Shown here piece after piece: positions 44,609 through 56,669 of a stretch of 64,000 nt of DNA (its first letter is position 1; the number at the start of each line of letters is the position of its first letter). Location of the stretch: NCBI RefSeq assembly GCF_001039355.2, contig NW_019776048.1, forward strand, positions 44,379 to 108,378, written 5' to 3'. The notes beneath the pieces are model-generated. The model ran no database searches. It worked only from the letters and a program-made list of their open reading frames with translations, and was not told the origin of the DNA. The position numbers were made by a program, and so were the translations under genes. Source of the stretch: Lingula anatina (taxonomy: Eukaryota > Brachiopoda > Lingulata > Lingulida > Lingulidae).

Positions 44609-47125
44609 CTATCTGTTCACAGGAGTCTCTCCAGTCTTTTTACTTTGAGATCCAAAACACATTTTCTCTAGCTGTTCCGCATATTCCTTTTCCTCCTGAA
44701 AAAATATATGCATATATTGTCTGCTTGCTGATTTAATAACCAGGAGATTTGCAAGTTTAAAGATTTTAAATACAATTTTTTCACCAATTTTCACCCTTCA
44801 AAATACTTTACTAATTTGACTTGTACTAAAGAGGCTTAGGCTAAAATGAGCAACACAAGCCATTTCATCTGAGTAATAAAGCAATTTTAATACGATAATG
44901 CCTTCAACTTTGTCAAACAATATGTTACTACACTGTTACAGAATTGGTTTTTTATTGATATTTATCTACTCACCAAAAACTCTTCTTTTCCTGTAAGATA
45001 TTCGATCCTGTTTTTTAACAATTCTTTCATATGCAACTCTGGTCTCTGACATTCCTCTATAGTTCTCTGATGCTCAGTTGCCAAGCTTAACAAGGCATTC
45101 ATAAAATGTTCATGGTTATTATTGTGCTGTTCACTTAATAGTCCCACTAACTGTTCCACCATACCCATATCACACAGTGTATCTATGAAATAGAAAATGA
45201 TTATAATTTTAATTGTCTTCTGATCTACTAGATTTCGTGTCAAATACATGTCATATTTTACCCTCTTCATTGGTTGACTATAATTACAACACCTGATCAA
45301 CTGTAATGCTTAAATTTTCTATACAATGTGCAGAAATAAAATTTAATGTGATGATATACCTTTTATAAGACGGTTTTGCGAAAATAAACACTTTAAGAGA
45401 AATGTGGCTTTCACTTTTAATTTGTCATCTCCATCCTGCATGGCTCTCATTAGCACAGACAGTCCATTACTTTTCATGAAGGCAGTTTCTCCATCTGTGA
45501 AACCACGAACAAAACCTGCACAAAAACACAAAGGGTTAAGGTTTCTCACAAAAAATAAATAATAATAATTAAATGGTTTTAAACATCATCCACTTGCTGA
45601 GTTGATATAATGTGAGAACTAAGATCCTCTCAATATAGTGCTATTGACATAACGCATTAATTGAAGTGCATTCAAATTTCAATTTAAATTTGTTATAATA
45701 AAAAAATATCACTTAATTGTCACTTTACCTTCAACATATTTTCATTTCAAGCATATGCACCTTTAATTTTGCAAAAAATAAATAAATAAGCAAACAAACA
45801 AACAAATGTGTATATCCAATTATAATGGTAATTACTGGCTACACCATCATTGAAAATCTCTGCACAGGATGGCTCTTAGAACACCATATTTTTTAATCAA
45901 AATCCAGATTCTGAAAGCTGATATTTACATGACATAGCATATAGAGCTTTCACTTTTACTAGCACCACGCTATCTTTTTCCAATGTGTCTATGAGGAGTG
46001 GTAAAAGATTGGCCTCAAGTGCTGCTCTCTGGCAGTAAGGGTTGTTCTGGCAAAGGTTGGCTATCAATTCTGCACCTCTCCAACGGATGTCTGAGGAGTC
46101 ATTGTGAAGAAGATGTGGCAAAAGGGCATAACCACCAATTTTATGAAAATCTGGAATCAAAATAATCATGAAAACCATTACTATTTTTAACTTCGCTATA
46201 TTATCTTTTTACAAAGCATACTCTTTTTAATATTGCTCTAGTCCAAAAGAAAAATTTTTCCTTTAAAGGAGAGCTTTTTTTTTATAAATTTAGATCAAAT
46301 ATCTTTTCAGATTAGATCCCTCTACCTTGTGACAAGTCCATATCTTCACATAAAAAACACAATTTTTCCAGAGCTTCTTCTTTTTCTTCTATTTCATCTT
46401 CACTGTCCCCCTTTTCAATCAAGATTCTAATGCATTCTTTCAACTCTACAACTGGGTCTTCTGTTGCTGCTTTCATAGCTTCCTCAAGCCATTTTCTTCT
46501 CTAAAATGACAAAAGCTTTCAGTACAGATTTTGTGGTTTCCTAAACAGCATATATGACGATCTGTATATGTTGTGGTCCCACAAAACTGGTGCACACAAG
46601 TAGATTTCATAAATTAAATTATACAAATTGAATATCTGATGTAATGCATGTGCACACAATTTGAAAATACTAAAATAGCTTTTCTTTTTGAAACATACCT
46701 AATGAGCAATATTTGACTGTTAGTGTAACATCATATCCACCAACACTATAATATGCCAAAGCTCACTTTATGGGAACACCTTGGTGTCACCTCATTAATC
46801 TGCAGAGTCGATTAAACCGGTTGTAATCCCCCCCACCCCCCACCCCTTTCCAGTCCGGGCTGAACACTTTTTAGCCTAGATCGGACCTTTGGGTCAACAG
46901 TGCCAAAAGTTCTACTGACCTTAAGCAGGAACAGTGGATAGTAACAGACCAAATCGATAAAAGACAACGACAAAATGGAACTTATAGAAGTTATACCTCT
47001 TCCGACATCTCCTCGTATTTAGAAGGTCCAGTCGCATCTTCTTCTTTCGTTTGTTCTAGGCAAATTTTCAAAAGATGCCTCAGATCCGTGGGGTATATAT
47101 TTCGATCAAAACCTTCTCCAGACAT
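44609..47125 (-). CDS. HSPBP1: Hsp70-binding protein 1 (nucleotide exchange factor), complete
   Basis: Armadillo-type nucleotide exchange factor of cytosolic Hsp70, related to yeast Fes1. Exons in transcript order: 46997-47125, 46326-46500, 45929-46150, 45360-45515, 44974-45182, 44609-44695; total 978 bp, 325 residues, TAG stop at 44609-44611. Start ATG 47123-47125 (MSGEGFDRNIYPTDLRHLLK) matches the vertebrate MSDEG start; an upstream in-frame ATG at 47209 would add 28 residues and is less likely. Landmarks: EEMSEERRKWLEEAMKAA; armadillo blocks LLPHLLHNDSSDIRWRGAEL, VKVKALYAMSCFVRGF, GLSVLMRAMQDGDDKLKVKA, DTLCDMGMVEQLVGLL; and a C-terminal EEKEYAEQLEKMCF helix. It lacks the Gly/Ser-rich N-terminal stretch of mammalian HSPBP1. 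Confidence 0.97.
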
Positions 47126-47531
47126 ACTTGTAACGAACTCAATATCACTTATTTCGACCAGATTTTTGTGCACACAATGAAACTGCGGAAGTAACTGTGG
47201 AACAATCAAGAACTTTCTTCACACCAAGACGGCATGTTATTACTAAGTATCGATTGTGGGTACGTGAAGTGTAGCTGTGGCAATGTATTGATAATGCAAT
47301 ACTTATTAATTATATGTGTACATATTCAATAATTTAAAAGAATATAAAATAGACTTATATTTATACGTTTAGCATCAATTTACTGATTTACACGTAACAT
47401 AGTTTCAAAAAATATTATAACGACATATCACATAAAGGTACTCATTCTTCTCCAAGGAGGAGACTGGGGGTGAACGTGTGGAAAACCGGTAGAACACATT
47501 TCATTTGCATGTTTTTTGAAGAATTCAAAGG
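47126..47531. promoter_or_regulatory. Probable bidirectional promoter of HSPBP1 and SAMM50
   Basis: The two start codons are divergent and 406 bp apart. Near the HSPBP1 side is GCGGAAGTAAC (about 47184), an ETS-type GGAAGT site, common in housekeeping promoters. No TATA box stands out at a sensible distance for either gene. Exact transcription starts cannot be read from the sequence. Confidence 0.55.
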
Positions 47532-50240
47532 ATGACATCCAATTCAAACTCAGCAGATGTGAGTCAATACAACTGGTATTCATTTCGATTTATACAGTAA
47601 TTGCATGCTTAGTGTCTTTGATTGGTAAATAATGATAAATTGTACGTGCTGTATGTACATGTAACATGTGCTTGCAAGTCGTAACATGGCATAAGATGCC
47701 CGTCCCCCGGATGCATGTACACTCAAACGTATGCTCTCACGCATGCACACACACATTCCCCTCCACACACATTACATATTGGCCAAGGGGACAGACAATT
47801 TTTTGTTTAATTAGTGTTTTATGTCGCAAGGCCTTCTCAGACTCAGTAGCAGTATGATGCTTTATTTCTTTTACTTTTACCATAACAATTATTAACAGTT
47901 CATTGTGACCACTGAAACTTTTAAACAGACTAGATCAGTGTTAAGTTTTTCATAGCAGCTATAGTACATGCAATGCAAGTATTAATATTAATAATAAAGC
48001 TTTAATCATGAAACATTTCTATTTAGGAAGACCAAATGAACATCATGATGGATATGGAAGGAAATGTTTACTTGCCAATAAACAAAACTTTTATGTCTAA
48101 AAAGGTATTTTCCAATCAGTTTAAATAATGTAGCACATATATGTACATGTAGTTTAGTATTTTAAAACTGCTTAGTAGAAAAGGTTATTGAGTGGAAGTT
48201 CATTTTTGCTTCTTGATAACAAAATACAATGTAGAAATTTTATGTCAATCTCCTTGTCAAGTATAGTCATTTATTTTTCAGGCCCGGATTGAGAAGGTGA
48301 TGGTAAAGGGATTAAATAAAACAAAAGATGATATTGTCCTCAAACAGTTTCCAGGTGTCTTCACAGCAGAGAACTTGTATGAGGTAAATGTGCCTGTATG
48401 CCTTATAGACAGCTTTACACCTCAATGTATTTGAACAGAAATATTTTAACTCTATATTTTAATCTTGTTAATGAAAATAAGCCTAAGTGGAAAGTATAGT
48501 TATGGATTAAATTACAATATCATAACATGCGTTACTGTGTTATAGGTGTACAGGAAAGCCGAGGAAGCCCGTGAGAGACTTTTAAGACTGGATATCTTCA
48601 GTGCTACTAATGTTGAACTGGATACTGCCAATGGTATTATTTTGTAAATCACACTAGATAAGTAAGAGTTGTAGTTAAAGTGAATATCCATTAAGTATAA
48701 TTTCACATATGTGATAGAAGTTAATAAAGATAAGTAATATGAAATCCTTACAAGTTGTAGTGCTGTCACAAATAAATCTACATAATCACCTATATGGATC
48801 CGCATGTCCACACATATGCATCTCAAGAAAAGTTGTTTTCTTTTCAGACAGTAGTAAGCCAGATAGTTATTCCTTGATTGTTAATGTAAAGGAGGGGCGT
48901 ACAATGAATGGAGGAATGCACATGAATTCAGATCTCAATGGAAATATTACCCCAGTCAGTATATGCTAGCAAAAATTTGATATTTTTATTCAAGTGTTAA
49001 TCAATACATAAGACTCTAATATGAATTTCAAGTTGCTCTGTAGGTCCTGTCAGCATATCCAAGATATGTTGACTGTTTCCAGTTTTAAATTAAATATACA
49101 TGCCCACTGATTTGACATTAACAGTATTTTTTCATTGTGGTTTGTTTATCTGTCTATGTAAACCAGGATATGCAGATTCACTTTCGCAACCTGTTTGGCC
49201 GAGCGGAGAAGACCATGCTTGACTACCAGTTCTATTCTTATGGTGCTTCAACTTCTAGGATTAACCTCAAATTTACCAAACCTCTGGGAGGGGATCCTGA
49301 TGTTTTGTAAGTGAATATTTTTTCATGTACAAACTGTATGACTTACTCTAAATGTTGTTAATTCATAAATTGTCAGATTGTTGAGATTTGGAAGTTATAA
49401 CTTGACCTGATGCTTTTTTTTTTCTTAGATATTCTTTGGGTGTTCAGCAATACAGAGGAACACAAGAATGGGCAGGTTTTAAGCAGATTGACAGAGGGAT
49501 TTATTCCGGTTTAATGGTACTTAAAAATATTTGATATATGTTAAGTAAATCATGATGTGAATCAAATTGCATAATGTTGCTCATCAGTTTCACTAATAAA
49601 ATAGTCTTTGGCATTTATTTATTTGTGCATTTTGCATCTTGATATTTGTTTTGTTTTTTTTAAGTCATTTCAACAAACAACATTGCATTTTTAGTTCCCA
49701 AGTGCATTTGGTACACACACATTGCAGTGGAATGGATTTTGGAGGGAAGCCAATTGCCTGAATCACAAAACTTCTTTCCCTATACGAGAAAGTATGGGAC
49801 ATTCCATGAAAAGTTCCATATCAGTAGGTGTTCATTTTCTGAAAAAAAAATCAGTGATTGAAAAATCTGAATGATTGAAAATGTCTAATATTTTAGAGAT
49901 TTTTTTCTACTGACAAGTATGCTGCAGTGTTTGCTTATTCTAATACAGTTAAAAGTTTGTGAGTGACATATAAATACCCCACTATGGTTTGTGCAAAGGT
50001 GTAATAAAGACAATTTGTACTGTCACTTAGGTCAAGATATTACTGTTGTAGAGAGCTGATCTCTGAAAGCTTGTATATATGACTCGGCAGGTTTTGCCAT
50101 ATCCATTTCATGGGCACATAAATCGTGTTTGGATGTAGTTTTTTCTTTTTCATTTGTAGCATACACTCATTAGAGACAGAAGGGGAACATCACCTTTTCC
50201 AAAAAGTGGTTACAGACTGAAAACAACACAGGTATGCATG

Positions 50241-50280
<40 letters not shown>

Positions 50281-53200
50281 GTTATGTTCTCCCTTTCTGT
50301 CTCATTTGAAGTTAAGAATTCTCCACTTGCGTAATTGTTTAAAGTATGAATTGGCAATATTTATTTAAATTTTATTGAACTTTTAAATTTAGGAATATGC
50401 AGGAGTTGGGGGTGATGTCAAGTTTTTAAAGAATGAACTAGAACTAGAAATGAACAAATCTCTTCCATTTGGCGCAGTAAGTTATTTCTTCATTTACTTG
50501 AGCACTTTGTATCTTAAGAATGGTTTTATGATTTTGTGAAGCAGTACACGATTCACTTTCAAAATAAATATTGTTTCATAAAAATTGGAAAAAATCTTGA
50601 AAATGGCTGAAGATGTTGTATGTTGTAAATACATCTCTGACAAAGTAACTAAAATATGCTTTTGTCTTTATGGATTTATTATGTGGCACTATATTTAATA
50701 TAAATTAATGTCCTTTTTTTTCAATAGAAGGTTATTTATTACAAATAAAAACTACAACTTTTAATCCAAATTTCAGAGTTTACAGCTAAATATCGGTAGT
50801 GGTGTGTTAAGGTCATTAAATGGCACAGCAGTCAAAGTTAGTGACAAGTACTTCTTGGGAGGACCACTCAGTTTACGAGGATTTAAAATCAATGGTGTGG
50901 GACCAACTAGTGATGGTAAGAACTATTCTGTTAATGCTTTCTTGTTCATATTAGACCAAGTGAATAGACATTACTGTACTTAAATACAATTTGACATATA
51001 TTGACGTCACACAATAAGTGTATTGAAACTTAACTAGCTTGATAGTTCCAGTACAAAAGTCTCAGAATTGTATTTAAATTATAAATCTGATTTTTTACAG
51101 GGAATTCACTTGGTGCTAATTCATATTGGTTAGGAGGGTTGCATTTGTACACACCACTGCCATTCCTCCCCAACCTTGGAGGGATTGGGAAACATATCAA
51201 GACACACTGTTTTGTTAATGCAGGAGGATTAGTCAATGTGGATTTCAGTATGTATTATTAACAACAAGCCAACAGAAAGCATGCAAGTACACTACCCTCT
51301 TCCAGGGCCACAGATTGATTTTTCACTACACATTAACAGATATGTCTCTGGTTAAATAGATGTCTAATATCTGCACTGTGACCCTGTTCTGAAATCTCAA
51401 ATATCCCGCGGCGTAATTACTGGCAGCGCGAGCCAGTTACTTCCAAAGCTGTAATTAATTCTCCGCTGTGCTCGGAGGAGATTCTGATACCTTGACGCAT
51501 GCGCAGTAGGAAGTTAGAAAGTTAATGGCGATTGCGGTTGCTTTGAAAAATGTGTTTGTCGATTTTGTGCAACAACAAGACGAAGAAGATGAAGAAGCTA
51601 TACACACGACAGATACGAGTGCAACCATCATGATCCGATGGCAAGCGATGCGGCAACGGGGGATGAGATTTTATAGGATGCGAGCACAGCCGAGAATTAA
51701 TTACAGCTTTGTGTAAGTAACTGGCTCGCGCTGCCAGTAATTACGCCGCGGGATATTCAGGGCACAGACCGTGATCATAAGATACCGCGAATAGAAAATA
51801 GATTTTTAGAAAATAGACTTTCCATGTGAACGAAGCCTAAGTATTATTTAATCAAAAAAATGTTATCTTTGGCTATACTTCCAGTGGTTTTAACCTAATC
51901 AGCTTCATTATATATGTAACCAAATTCTACATTTATTGCAAATCAAAAAGAGCCAAAGCAACAAACTTGCACTCTCTAAGCTTGTATATGAATGAAAAAT
52001 TAATGGCAGAAAGAAATATTACTCAGAATACTTTAGATTTAAAAAAAAATTGAAAAAGGTTGGACACGTGGAAAACCTTTTTTTTGAAGGGATATAGTAC
52101 TTAAACCATCTATATACATCTGTATATGTATGTGTATATACAAGATGCAAAAGTGTATGTTGGGTTGATGTGTGTGGGTGTATTAAAAATCGGAGATATG
52201 ATTATTGTGTATTTCAAATCGGATACATAATAAGTAGTTGCCATAAACATACATAAAAAGATTATTATGTGATATGTTTTTATATGGCAAACAAAAGTGT
52301 AAAACATACACAAAAGCAAATCAAACAGATACAGTTTTTGTTATATGTGCTAATGTTAACAAGTCCATGCTTCTGTAAGGTTATTTACTTAGTTCTTTAT
52401 ACCTTAGTATTATGGGTGATAGGTTTTGTATTTTCTCTGATAGTCTGGTCTGTTAGTACTTGCTTAACTTGTGTATTCTGATTTTGTATGTATGCTACTT
52501 TGATTGAAAAAAATTATCTATTAGTCAAATACAGGTCTTCTAATGTTTATTTAGAAAAAATGTTTGTTCTACTATTATACACATTTTGCCTTGGCAGAGG
52601 CCTGTGTTCTTAGAGTATTAGATAAGTTTTTGCTTATTTTGACCTAGTACATGTAGCTGAAAAAAGCAAAGCAAATTTTAATACCCACCTTTTCTTCAGC
52701 TGTAATGTATGTTTAGTTCTCTTTGCATATTCCTTTGTTGTTGATTTTGGTAATCACACTGTCATTTAATTTTACGCATGTTATGACCAAGAAGCCTACA
52801 TTAAAAAAAGTATCAACCAGGTCATGGTCATCTTTTCTTCAATTACAGCAATTCAGTTTTTGTCAGAAGGTAATTACACAATCACTGGGTCTTCCAGAAA
52901 ACGGTCAGATATTCAAGTTTACAATGATGGGTATCTAACTGAAGATGGTCAAAAATAGAGAATGGATCAACAAAGATAATGTGGAAGACTGTCAGAAAAT
53001 ATGTATAGATCTGCCCCTGATATTGAATTTAAATTGAAGATTATTTAAGTTTTATTAATTAATTGATTTTTTAAAAATTTATTTCAGACCAGAACTGGGA
53101 GCAGATACTGCAGAAGTACAGAGAATCTCCACGGGTGTCATATGGTGCTGGTCTAGCCATGCAGATATCACTTTTTAGATTGGAGTTAAACTACTGTGTA

Positions 53201-53683
53201 CCAGTTAAAGTCCAGCCAGGAGACAAGTAAGTATAGTGTCTGTCATGGTTCCCTACCTAAGGTTACATACTTAATTTTCATTTGAAAAAAATTATAAGCT
53301 CTTAAAAAGATTCAAAGGGTACTTTTTAGTGGTTTAAAGACTAATTTAAAGATCTTAGTTATTTGACTGTTTTGGAAAATTGATAGCTAATTTACAGGTA
53401 TATGATGACTTCATAGATCAAGCCTTGTTGTAAATTGTGAAAACATCTTAAGGGATAAAAGTGGGTCTTCTTATTTTGGGATTTAACTCCTTTTCCAGTG
53501 GAAATGACATTTCAGTAAGTTTTATCAAAGGTTAAAGATATTGAATTTGTGTGTTTGGACTTTTATCCTTTATTAGAATTCCATGTCAACTTTTCTGTAG
53601 ATAATTTGTTACTAATAAAAAATGGTTCTCTTTCCAGTGTGAATCCAGGGCTTCAGTTTGGAATAGGTATCAAATTTCCATAG
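47532..53683 (+). CDS. SAMM50: SAMM50 / Sam50 mitochondrial outer-membrane beta-barrel assembly protein, complete
   Basis: Core channel of the sorting and assembly machinery, which folds beta-barrel proteins (VDAC, TOM40) into the mitochondrial outer membrane and links to MICOS. Exons: 47532-47558, 48027-48104, 48282-48383, 48546-48633, 48848-48954, 49167-49306, 49429-49516, 49695-49823, 50160-50231, 50393-50476, 50777-50915, 51101-51247, 53088-53226, 53638-53683; 1386 bp, 461 residues (human 469). Residues about 36-134 form the POTRA domain (KVMVKGLNKTKDDIVL; YRKAEEARERLLRLDIFSAT). The rest is the 16-strand barrel, with NLFGRAEKTMLDYQFYSYGA, the LGGPLSLRGFKINGVGP loop motif (RGF), YWLGGLHLYTPLPFLP and the last strand RLELNYCVPVKVQPG...FGIGIKFP. 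The first exon is short, so its start is the least certain part. Confidence 0.97.
50244..50277. repeat. (TG)n microsatellite
   Basis: About seventeen TG units just inside the SAMM50 intron that follows exon 50160-50231. Confidence 0.95.
51401..51756. mobile_element. Miniature DNA transposon with ~77-bp terminal inverted repeats (Harbinger-like?)
   Basis: The ends ATATCCCGCGGCGTAATTAC (51401) and the complement at 51756 are inverted. The outer 42 bp match exactly, and similarity continues to about 51478/51680 with a few mismatches. The element is much richer in CpG than its surroundings. Between the repeats is GACGCATGCGCAG (an NRF-1-like palindrome, 51494-51506) and then an ATG at 51525 opening a 63-codon frame ending at TAA in the right repeat. 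The product is acidic, then Arg/Met-rich (WQAMRQRGMRFYRMRAQP). An Arg-rich N-terminus is common in PIF/Harbinger transposases, hence the tentative family. The target duplication is unclear. It lies in the SAMM50 intron 51248-53087. Confidence 0.7.
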
Positions 53684-54125
53684 CTGTCAATTGTCAGCGA
53701 AGTGTGCATACAATAATGACTTTTATATAACTACACTTGTATGGAAACCACAGCATTCCAGTTTTAAGATCTTTATGTGACTGTGGCATCACTATTTTGT
53801 AAATCAATGCATTTTGATTCAAAGTTTGCAAAAATAATTTTTTAACAGAAGCTATACACTGTCTTTATTACACATTGCATTTATAATTGATATATATATC
53901 TTACAGCCATACATTTAGTAGAAACCTAATTAAACATAAGAATATGACCCAGAATATTATTTATACCTTGCGGTTTCCAATCAATTTTGGTTATTCCAAT
54001 AGCAATCTTTCCATGGATTTGATATTTACTCTACCAGACCTTGGGCCCATAACATAGCAAGGTGAGACTATGGCCACAACACTGCCATTTGCTTGTGAAA
54101 TAAAGCCTATTAAATAGAGGTTTGT
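53684..54125 (+). other. SAMM50: SAMM50 3' UTR with poly(A) signal
   Basis: Non-coding sequence after the TAG stop (53681-53683). AATAAA at 54099-54104 is followed by a GT-rich stretch (GGTTTGTCCTTTTGCC), giving a 3' UTR of about 430 bp. Confidence 0.6.
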
Positions 54126-55250
54126 CCTTTTGCCTCTTCTTTTCTGTATAAAGTGGAAATGTGTTTTAGGTCTTTTTCTAATTTTTAAATTACATAATTT
54201 ATAAAGTGTTGAAGTATTTGATGCTGCTCAGTATGCCCATGTGCACTAACAAATTAAAGACGACCTAATAAATGCCAATCACTTTAATTACAAGCAAAGG
54301 TAAAATTGCTTTGCTTGCTCAAACTGGTACATTAAACATTTTAGTATTCCACCTTTCACTTCTTTTTGTCATTATTTTCATGCCCTTGTGTGTGCAAGGA
54401 AGGGATTACAAAACCTTTTTTGTCAACTGCCATTTAGATACCTAGTAAAATGTTTTATGCTTCTTATGAAAAATTATATACCTATTACCAAGGGTCAGTT
54501 TGTGGATGTAGTCAGCAGCTCTCAGGTTTTAAGAAATTGAATATATGTTGGTAAGTGAAGGCCCATATTTGTGAGTGAAGGCATAAAACATCTTACCAAT
54601 TAAATTTTGATTTAGAAAAAATGTTTACAGTTTTTGAACTAAAGAAGGGGTGAAGTTGGCATTTGTCTTTAAAGGAATGGGAAATTCATCTTCCTTAAGA
54701 ATATTGTCATCCTTCCCCCAAAACTCTATTTACTGCCCTACATACATGTACATCCATTTGGGTAATAGATAAATCTTCAGTGTCCAATGACTAAAATATT
54801 TACATCTGTCATCGTACAGGTGATGTCATGATTGCCATTTTGGGGGAAAAAACTGAAAAATCAGATCTCCAAATTTCTCTTTTACCTGAGCACCCACAAT
54901 CACTGTTTCAATGCTGATTTAATGACACCATTTAGTATTCCAAACCCCTACCAGTGATTTTTCTCAAAAGTCTTAGTTCAGATTTCATAGTTAATAAAGC
55001 AAAATAATGCCTTGGTGTAATGAAAGTCTGTAATAAGGGGCTCATAACTCCATAACAAAAACATTTAAACCAAAATGATGGCATTGGATTGCAGCCCATT
55101 CACTCATGGTCAACTCCACCAATTTTCGAGGTTAAATCTTGTTCAGGGATGAAGTTACACCCCATTCTGATTGCTGTCTCATTTCAAAATAGGAAGGTGT
55201 TAAAATGACGATAAAAGCCTAGAGTTGTCTATGCTTATACATTGCAATGA
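54126..55250. other. Intergenic interval after SAMM50
   Basis: AT-rich, with no ORF or repeat structure that I can support on either strand. Confidence 0.5.
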
Positions 55251-55374
55251 GAACTAGAGGATCAGAGAGGAGATACCGCCTCCAGGTATGGTACCACCAG
55301 CTAGAGTAAGCGCACAGGTATGGAAAACCAAAAAAAAAAAAAGGGACACCACCTCTAGTGTTGTGTTTGACAAG
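55251..55374. repeat. Dispersed repeat, copy 2 (related to 1964-2085)
   Basis: Shares ordered blocks with 1964-2085 (GGATCAGAGAGG, GTACCACCAGCT, GTATGGAAAACCAAAA). This copy has an expanded A-run at 55328-55342. In reverse complement both copies read as a weakly conserved peptide around GFPY...SWWY, so the repeat may derive from coding sequence of a larger element; that is speculative. Confidence 0.7.
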
Positions 55375-55848
55375 CTCTACAAAAAGCATGTAAACAAAAA
55401 TTCTCAATTTTTTTTAATTGCAATTTATAACAAAAGCGTGGGGAAAAGTAAAAGGTCAAACCTAGGGTTGCAGTAAGAGTATGATCTTCAGTTAGCCATT
55501 TGCAGTAATTTATCCCATAATTCCTTTGGTTTGGCAGCATATATGACATGGCAGCATATATCACAAACGAGTCAGGTCCAGATCAAAACCATGTGTACTG
55601 CCAGCGCTGCGCTGGTGGTACAAATATAATTGTCGATATTTTATATTTTCATGGGTATTTATTGTTTTAAATCAGCACAAAGATAGATGCATTATTGAAT
55701 ATTAAGATGCAGGAAAAATCTCATTTTCCATATATTGATAATGAATACCCTTAGCAAAAGATTGCAGCAATACTGCGGCACAGTTGCAGCAAATTTGCTG
55801 AAAACTAAAAAATGTGTATTTCTGCAAATTTGCAGCAAATATGCAATA

Positions 55849-55939
55849 ACAACTGAAGTTTGCAGCATGAAAGCATATTCTGGCAAATTACAACTGAACA
55901 ACTGAAGTTTGCAGCAAGAAAGCATATTCTGGCAAATTA
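55849..55939. repeat. Tandem repeat, 49-bp period, two copies
   Basis: 55849-55890 and 55898-55939 are 42-bp copies with one visible difference (GCATGAAAGC versus GCAAGAAAGC). They sit in a longer stretch (about 55760-55980) rich in TTTGCAGCAAA-type words, suggesting an older tandem array. Confidence 0.85.
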
Positions 55940-56669
55940 GCAGCAAATTTGCAAGATCAAACTTACTGCAAACTTAAGCTACTCAGTAGCTTAAGCACTT
56001 GTTTAACTTATTGACAATTAATGAACAGTGAATGAAGGCAAATCTGCAGAAGTGGCGCATTTGTTAAATCATTGACGACGTTGGAAAATAATCTTTGACA
56101 CAGTACCGGTACCTTGTTTTTTAACAAGTCTGCATCTTCGCACACAATGAAATTATAAATCCTTTTTGTCTCATAAATCGTTTTAAATGTAAACACGAAT
56201 ATTTTCATAATTTTTTTTTATTATTTTTTTCATTTTAAAAAAATTAACTTCAGGGCGAAAAATGCCACCCAATCAAGGCTCGTGTCTCCCATGTCTTACA
56301 GTAAGTGAGCTTACAACGCAGTGCGTATGCTCACGTCGGAGCCCGCCATGTGCATTTGTTATGCGCAGTGTGACGGTGAAACGAAGCATTTCTGCGCAGA
56401 TCAGACATCACTCAAACTTGAGTAGGAGCGCGTATCTGCTGTTAGCTAAGTGACAGTGGGAAACATGATGCAAATACACTTTAGTCAAGTATTTTGAAAA
56501 TAGACTCATGTAGAAAGTAACACACCGCAGATGCATTGTTTGGCATACGCTTTGTCTTCCAACGTATATAGATCAGACGCAGTCGACTTCGAGAGCTCTC
56601 AGGGAGAAATTGACAACTAAAGATGATGGCGGGGCATGAAATCTGGGTCACATATTCAGTGATGGAAAA
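55940..56669. promoter_or_regulatory. Upstream region of the IgSF gene (promoter inferred)
   Basis: Between about 56250 and 56640 the sequence is less AT-rich and has several CpGs (for example GCTCACGTCGGAGCCCGCC at about 56330 and a GCGCAG repeated nearby), unlike the flanks. This is where the promoter of the gene starting at 56670 would be expected. No specific site is established. Confidence 0.35.

Noticed and set aside
47123-47209. Upstream ATG (47209) as the HSPBP1 start
   Set aside because: The ATG at 47125 gives a start (MSGEGFD) resembling the vertebrate MSDEG start; the extra 28 residues have no support.
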